The notes beneath the pieces are model-generated. The model saw only the letters and a program-made list of their open reading frames with translations, had not been told where the DNA came from and ran no database searches. Below, in pieces: positions 7,242 to 10,869 of a DNA stretch of 10,869 nucleotides. The position numbers were made by a program, and so were the translations under genes. Position 1 is the first letter of the stretch, and each line of letters begins with the position of its first letter. Origin of the DNA: Alcaligenaceae bacterium (GTDB taxonomy: Bacteria > Pseudomonadota > Gammaproteobacteria > Burkholderiales > Burkholderiaceae_B); assembly GCA_029265335.1 (NCBI GenBank), contig JAJUJN010000037.1, forward strand, positions 1-10,869, given 5' to 3'.

Positions 7242-7296
7242 TCTCTTCGACGCTCATCCCAGCGTCAATCCGAAGCATGTCATCAGGAGAGCATCC

Positions 7297-7614
7297 ATGA
7301 GCCAGGCTGCAGCAATTTCTGCCATAGTGGTTGGCGCCGACCGTCTCGGCAATATCCCCGATCTACTGCAACAATGGAATATTGCCGTTACCCATCACAT
7401 CAGTGGGCGGCATCCGTCGCATCAACGCAAGGCGCCAAATCTGCCCAGCGGCACGCAGCTGGTGATTTTGCTCACGGATTTTTTAGGTCACAACGTCATG
7501 AAAATGTTCCGCCAGTCGGCTGAGCGAGCTGGCGTGCAGGTTGTGGCCTGCCGACGTTCAGTGTGCAGTGTGCAGCGAGCGCTGCAAGTGTGTCGCTTGT
7601 GTGCTGCCAGTTAG
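7297..7614 (+). CDS. DUF2325 domain protein under Fur control (105 aa)
   Basis: Small cytosolic protein covered almost entirely by a DUF2325 domain, whose biochemical role is not established. Hallmarks: N-terminal strand and loop AIVVGADRLGNIPDLL (9-24), HHISGRHPSHQRK (33-45), VILLTDFLGHNVM (56-68) and the VVACRRS strand end (82-88). ATG at 7297 is chosen because AGGAGA (7285-7290) lies 6 nt upstream and the conserved domain starts soon after; the in-frame ATG at 7225 sits inside the promoter and Fur box. The C-terminal tail after the domain has Cys90, Cys99 and Cys102 in addition to the family Cys85, in a CX4C...CX2C spacing that could bind metal or act in redox chemistry (inference). The gene overlaps the convergent NlpC/P60 gene by 4 nt at their stop codons. 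Fur control suggests a job in iron limitation. Confidence 0.88.
   Translation: MSQAAAISAIVVGADRLGNIPDLLQQWNIAVTHHISGRHPSHQRKAPNLPSGTQLVILLTDFLGHNVMKMFRQSAERAGVQVVACRRSVCSVQRALQVCRLCAAS
7571..7586. repeat. Perfect inverted repeat near the 3' end of the DUF2325 gene
   Basis: TGCAGCG (7571-7577), AG, CGCTGCA (7580-7586) is a 7-bp perfect inverted repeat with a 2-nt centre. A duplicated CAGTGTG heptamer (7559-7565 and 7566-7572) precedes it. There is no T-tract on either side, so it is not a typical intrinsic terminator, though it is the only strong stem I see near this convergent gene junction. Confidence 0.5.
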
Positions 7615-8234
7615 TTGGCAGCCAGACGGGTGAGGTGGGTAATGCGGCGCGCCCCATTGAAGCGCTTGTTCCAGTAGTTGACGGCGAGTTTTTCGATGCG
7701 TACCACGCCGCCTGAGCTGGGCGCATGCACGAATTTGCCGTTGCCCAGGTAAATGCCCACATGAGAGTAGCGGCGGCCCATGGTGTTGAAGAACACCAGG
7801 TCGCCTCGCTGCAGTTCGTCGCGTTTCACTTCGCGCCCTTGCTTGGCGAGGGCGGCGGTAGTGCGGGGCAGCGTGACCCCCGAGGCCTCGTTGGCGGCAA
7901 ACCAGATGAGGCCGCTGCAATCGAAGCCTTCTTCGGGCGACGTGCCGCCGTAGCGATAGCGCGTGCCCAACACTGCCAAGGCTTCGTCGACAAACGCCGT
8001 GGCTGGATTGGTGAGACGATCGAGCGGATCCGGGCGTTGTGCGTCGTTGGCCTCGATGCGCGCCAACAGCAGGGCCAGCCCGTCGTGTTCTCCCGCGCCT
8101 TGACCGTGCGCCGATCGCTGCTGGTGGCTTGTGCTGGCGCAACCGGCAAACAGCGCAACGAGTGCAGAGATGAGCACAAGACGACTGCAGCGCGCGGCGA
8201 GTGGCGCCCTTAGCGCGGATCGAATCGACGTCAT
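7611..8234 (-). CDS. NlpC/P60 family lipoprotein, probable peptidoglycan endopeptidase (207 aa)
   Basis: Predicted cell-wall hydrolase of the Spr/MepS type, cleaving peptide crosslinks or stem peptides in peptidoglycan. The N terminus is a lipoprotein signal peptide: basic region, hydrophobic LVLISALVALFAG, lipobox FAGC with Cys32 as the lipidated residue, placing the enzyme in the periplasm on a membrane. The NlpC/P60 domain spans about 80-200: RYRYGGTSPEEGFDCSGL contains catalytic Cys106, SHVGIYLG contains His158, and FVHAP contains His170, completing the usual Cys-His-His set. Length is normal for small Spr-like proteins. ATG at 8232-8234 is chosen because it gives a proper signal peptide; a GTG at 8297 would add 21 residues without a ribosome binding site. 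The upstream Shine-Dalgarno is weak for either start. The C-terminal stop overlaps the stop of the convergent DUF2325 gene. Confidence 0.92.
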   Translation of the reverse strand: MTSIRSALRAPLAARCSRLVLISALVALFAGCASTSHQQRSAHGQGAGEHDGLALLLARIEANDAQRPDPLDRLTNPATAFVDEALAVLGTRYRYGGTSPEEGFDCSGLIWFAANEASGVTLPRTTAALAKQGREVKRDELQRGDLVFFNTMGRRYSHVGIYLGNGKFVHAPSSGGVVRIEKLAVNYWNKRFNGARRITHLTRLAAN

Positions 8235-8564
8235 TGCAAAGCGAGTTTTTGGTGGGAGTGGGTTTTTCGCCACGATTGTGACGATTGGATAGGTCACGAG
8301 TTAACCAAACTTGTTGCTATCCGTCAACTCCGCGTAAGACTCGTCCGACAGAAAAGCTTCACGAGTTGTGTTTGTCAGTCGCGCGCGACGAGAGCGGGTT
8401 TGGTGTACCCACCACCTCTCGTTGTATCGTTTCGGGTGCGCCTGGAATCGGCCAGGCTCCCCGCCGCGCGACGCGCCCTGGGAGCGGGCCGTTTTCTTCG
8501 TTTGTTCGCGAGCGCAGCCCGCGCTGGGTGGGCGCGCTTGCCCTGATCCATTCGACGGAGTTAC
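8235..8564. other. Gene-free divergent spacer with stem-loops upstream of the GlcG-like/acs operon
   Basis: About 330 bp between two divergent genes must carry both promoters, but I found no convincing -35/-10 pair. Structure seen: ACGAGAG (8388-8394) pairs with CTCTCGT (8416-8422) and encloses GGGT/ACCC (8396-8399 with 8407-8410). Next comes GCCTGG (8440-8445) with CCAGGC (8452-8457), then AGCGC/GCGCT (8511-8525). The 9-mer TCACGAGTT occurs twice (8294-8302 and 8359-8367). If transcribed, the first two stems would form a structured leader. It does not match a riboswitch I recognise. Open frames here lack ribosome binding sites. Confidence 0.4.
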
Positions 8565-8978
8565 ATGATGAAATCCAAAGCCGTGCTGGCCTGTGCCGAC
8601 GTCACCAAAATTCTCGACGCTGCCGAGCAGTTCGCCACCGAGCGCCAGTGGGCTGTTTCGGTGGCCGTGGTCGACGATGGCGGCCACCTGTTGGGTATGC
8701 GGCGCCTCGATGGCGCAGCGCCCATGACTGCCTATATGGGCCCGGCCAAGGCGAACACCGCGGCTTTGGGGCGCCGCGAATCGGCCGCCTTCGAAACCAT
8801 GATCAACGGCGGTCGGCAGGCGTTTCTGTCGGCGCCCCAATTGCAAGGCATGCTCGAAGGCGGTGTGCCCATTGTGGTTGACGGACAGGTTGTGGGAGCG
8901 GTCGGCGTGTCGGGCGTCAAATCCAGCGAGGACGTGGAAATTGCCCAGGCCGGTATTGCAGCCCTGGGCCTGTCCTAA
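8565..8978 (+). CDS. GlcG/HbpS family protein (137 aa)
   Basis: Member of the GlcG/HbpS (haem-degrading/DUF336) family. Some members bind haem or cobalamin, others appear only as small partners beside metabolic enzymes; the ligand here is unknown. Family features: [21 protein letters not shown] (31-51 region), the PAKANTAA helix (60-67), and [19 protein letters not shown] (99-117 region) followed by [11 protein letters not shown]. Length is typical. There is no signal peptide, unlike secreted HbpS, so it is cytosolic. Two adjacent ATG codons compete: 8565, and 8568, which is better spaced (7 nt) from GGAG (8557-8560). It lies 29 bp before acs on the same strand with no terminator between, so the two are probably co-transcribed. 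That suggests a role linked to acetate or acyl-CoA metabolism, which is inference only. Confidence 0.88.
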   Translation: MMKSKAVLACADVTKILDAAEQFATERQWAVSVAVVDDGGHLLGMRRLDGAAPMTAYMGPAKANTAALGRRESAAFETMINGGRQAFLSAPQLQGMLEGGVPIVVDGQVVGAVGVSGVKSSEDVEIAQAGIAALGLS

Positions 8979-9007
8979 CTCGTTCGTCGTTCATACGAGG
9001 TTCAAAC

Positions 9008-10869
9008 ATGAAGCAAACCATCGATACCGTCCTCACGGAAAAGCGGGTGTTCCCGCCTCCCGCTGAACTGGCGCGCAACGCCACCATTTCGGGCATGGAG
9101 CAATATCGGGCACTGTTCGACGAAGCCGAACGTGATTTCACGGGCTTTTGGGAACGGCTGGCACGCGAGCACCTGGTGTGGCAAAAGCCGTTCACCGAAG
9201 TGCTCGACGAATCCGATGCGCCGTTCTGGCGTTGGTTTCAAGATGGCCAGATGAACGTCTCGGCCAACTGCCTGGACCGTCATGTGGAAGCAGGACAGGG
9301 CGACCGAACCGCCATCATCTTCGAAGCCGACGACGGCACGGTAACGAGCGTTACCTACGCCGAACTGCACGAACGAGTGTGTCGCCTGGCCAACGCCCTG
9401 AGTGCCGCAGGCTACAAGGCAGGCGACCGGGCGGTGGTGTACCTGCCGATGTCGATCGAAGTCGTGGTGATCATGCAGGCCTGCGCCCGCCTCGGCATCA
9501 TCCATTCCGTGGTGTTTGGCGGATTCTCGGCCAAGAGCCTGCACGAGCGTATCCTTGATACCGGCGCGGTGCTGGTGTTTACCGCCGATGCGCAAGTGCG
9601 CGGTAGCCGCACCATTCCCCTCAAGAGCACACTCGAAGACGCCTTCGCCATGGGCGGTTGCGAAGCTGTACGGCAGGTGGTGGTCTACAAGCGCACCGGC
9701 GACGACCTACCCTGGAACGACGCGCGCGACCACTGGTTGCACGAATTCACCGCCAACCAACCGGCCACCCACCAGCCCCCGGCTCTCGACGCCGAACATC
9801 CGCTGTTCATCCTTTACACCTCGGGTTCCACGGGCAAACCCAAAGGTATCCAGCATGCCAGCGCCGGCTACCTGCTCTGGGCTTCGCTCACCATGAAGTG
9901 GACGTTCGATATCAAGCCCAATGACCTCTTCTGGTGCACGGCCGACGTCGGTTGGGTCACCGGTCACACTTATATCGCCTACGGTCCACTGGCGGCTGGC
10001 GCTACCCAGCTCATGTTCGAAGGGGTGCCCACCTGGCCCGATAGCGCGCGCTTCTGGCGCATGATCGAAAAGCACCGCGTTTCGATCTTCTATACCGCGC
10101 CCACTGCCATCCGCTCGCTCATCAAGGCCTCGGAAGCCAACCCCGACGTCCACCCCACCAAATTCGACCTCTCCAGTCTGCGCATCATTGGCTCGGTGGG
10201 CGAGCCCATCAACCCCGAAGCCTGGATGTGGTACCACAAGAATGTGGGCGGCGAGCGCTGCCCGGTGATCGACACCTGGTGGCAAACCGAAACCGGCGGC
10301 CACATGCTTGCTCCGCTGCCCGGCGCCACGCCCACCAAGCCTGGCTCGTGCACGCTGCCCCTGCCGGGCATCGCCGCCGCCGTGGTCGATGAAGCCGGCC
10401 ACGCTGTGCCGCGTGGCAAGGGCGGCTTTCTGGTCGTCACCAAGCCTTGGCCCGCAATGGTTCGCACCATCTGGGGCGACCCAGACCGCTTCCGCTCCAC
10501 CTACTTCCCGCCTGAGCTCGGCGGCAAGATCTACGTGGCAGGCGACGGTGCACACGTGGACGACGACGGCTATCTTTGGATCATGGGCCGCATCGACGAC
10601 GTGCTCAACGTGTCGGGCCATCGCTTGGGCACCATGGAGATTGAATCCGTGCTGGTGGCACACCCCGAAGTGGCCGAAGCCGCCGTGGTGGGCAGGTCAG
10701 ACGACGTCACCGGCGAAGCCGTGGTGGCCTTCGTGGTGCTCAAGCACGGCACCCCCGATGGCGCCGAGGCCGACGCCATCGCCGGCAAACTGCGCGACTG
10801 GGTAGCCAAAGAAATCGGCCCCATCGCCAAACCGCGCGAAATCCGCTTTGGCGAGAACCTGCCCAAGAC
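9008..10869 (+). CDS. acs: Acetyl-CoA synthetase (AMP-forming), 3'-truncated by window edge
   Basis: Converts acetate, ATP and CoA to acetyl-CoA, AMP and pyrophosphate through an acetyl-adenylate, in the cytosol. No stop occurs before the window ends; 620 full codons are visible of about 650 expected. Motifs: ATP-binding [11 protein letters not shown] (270-280), [12 protein letters not shown], the [11 protein letters not shown] block, [10 protein letters not shown] with the Trp pair 424-425 that limits the acyl pocket to acetate in Acs enzymes, and the hinge motif [16 protein letters not shown] (from 527). The last bases read LPK plus AC, which fits the conserved LPKTRSGK segment whose lysine is the acetylation site; that lysine lies just past the edge. 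ATG at 9008 has GAGG (8997-9000) 7 nt upstream. It is probably translated from the same mRNA as the preceding GlcG-like gene. Propionyl-CoA synthetase is the nearest alternative, but the Trp pair and overall closeness to E. coli Acs favour acetate. Confidence 0.95.
   Translation, partial: MKQTIDTVLTEKRVFPPPAELARNATISGMEQYRALFDEAERDFTGFWERLAREHLVWQKPFTEVLDESDAPFWRWFQDGQMNVSANCLDRHVEAGQGDRTAIIFEADDGTVTSVTYAELHERVCRLANALSAAGYKAGDRAVVYLPMSIEVVVIMQACARLGIIHSVVFGGFSAKSLHERILDTGAVLVFTADAQVRGSRTIPLKSTLEDAFAMGGCEAVRQVVVYKRTGDDLPWNDARDHWLHEFTANQPATHQPPALDAEHPLFILYTSGSTGKPKGIQHASAGYLLWASLTMKWTFDIKPNDLFWCTADVGWVTGHTYIAYGPLAAGATQLMFEGVPTWPDSARFWRMIEKHRVSIFYTAPTAIRSLIKASEANPDVHPTKFDLSSLRIIGSVGEPINPEAWMWYHKNVGGERCPVIDTWWQTETGGHMLAPLPGATPTKPGSCTLPLPGIAAAVVDEAGHAVPRGKGGFLVVTKPWPAMVRTIWGDPDRFRSTYFPPELGGKIYVAGDGAHVDDDGYLWIMGRIDDVLNVSGHRLGTMEIESVLVAHPEVAEAAVVGRSDDVTGEAVVAFVVLKHGTPDGAEADAIAGKLRDWVAKEIGPIAKPREIRFGENLPK

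Noticed and set aside
7225..7296. Earlier ATG for the DUF2325 protein
   Set aside because: The codon lies inside the Fur box, upstream of the predicted transcription start, so it cannot be in the mRNA from this promoter.
8400..8428. TTGGTG / TGTATC as a promoter for the GlcG-like gene
   Set aside because: The -10 match is poor and both elements fall inside a better-supported hairpin.
9707..10663. 318-codon open frame on the minus strand
   Set aside because: Entirely antisense to the acs gene, whose motifs are intact; no ribosome binding site or recognisable domain.

Overview
The window is about 10.9 kb of moderately GC-rich bacterial DNA with densely packed, mostly housekeeping genes. Gene content and protein style suggest a betaproteobacterium of the Burkholderiales, most likely Alcaligenaceae-like: a UvrA of the 'TVGL-MADV' type seen in that group's oversized UvrA, EttA, DUF924, a Fur-controlled DUF2325 protein, a GlcG-like protein and Acs. 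The taxonomic placement is an inference from sequence style and was not checked against a database.

Layout, left to right. (1) The C-terminal two thirds of a UvrA-type excinuclease ATPase (+), cut by the left edge. (2) A divergent pair: a DUF924 protein (-) and a GTG-started NAD(P)H-dependent FMN reductase-like flavoprotein (+). (3) A 7-bp tandem repeat that makes a six-tract G-quadruplex motif, followed by a hairpin between the convergent reductase and transporter genes that probably terminates transcription both ways. (4) A BCCT-family transporter (-), divergent from (5) ettA (+), the ABC-F translational throttle. One or two terminator hairpins follow ettA. (6) A textbook Fur-repressed promoter (TTGACA / TATTAT with overlapping Fur box and a second upstream box) driving a 105-aa DUF2325 protein (+). 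(7) A convergent NlpC/P60 lipoprotein hydrolase (-) whose stop codon overlaps the DUF2325 stop. (8) A structured, gene-free divergent spacer leading into a probable two-gene operon (+): a GlcG/HbpS-family protein and acetyl-CoA synthetase, which runs off the right edge just at the conserved 'LPKT' motif.

How the genes fit together. There is no single pathway. The genes cover DNA repair (uvrA), osmolyte or quaternary-amine uptake (BCCT), ribosome energy sensing (ettA), iron response (Fur-DUF2325), cell-wall remodelling (NlpC/P60) and acetate activation (acs). I see no rRNA or tRNA gene, CRISPR array, insertion sequence or prophage gene, and no clear sign of a new defence or mobile system. The most interesting leads are the Fur-controlled DUF2325 protein with its Cys-rich tail, the G-quadruplex tract, the altered aromatic box of the BCCT transporter, and two unassigned structured intergenic stretches.
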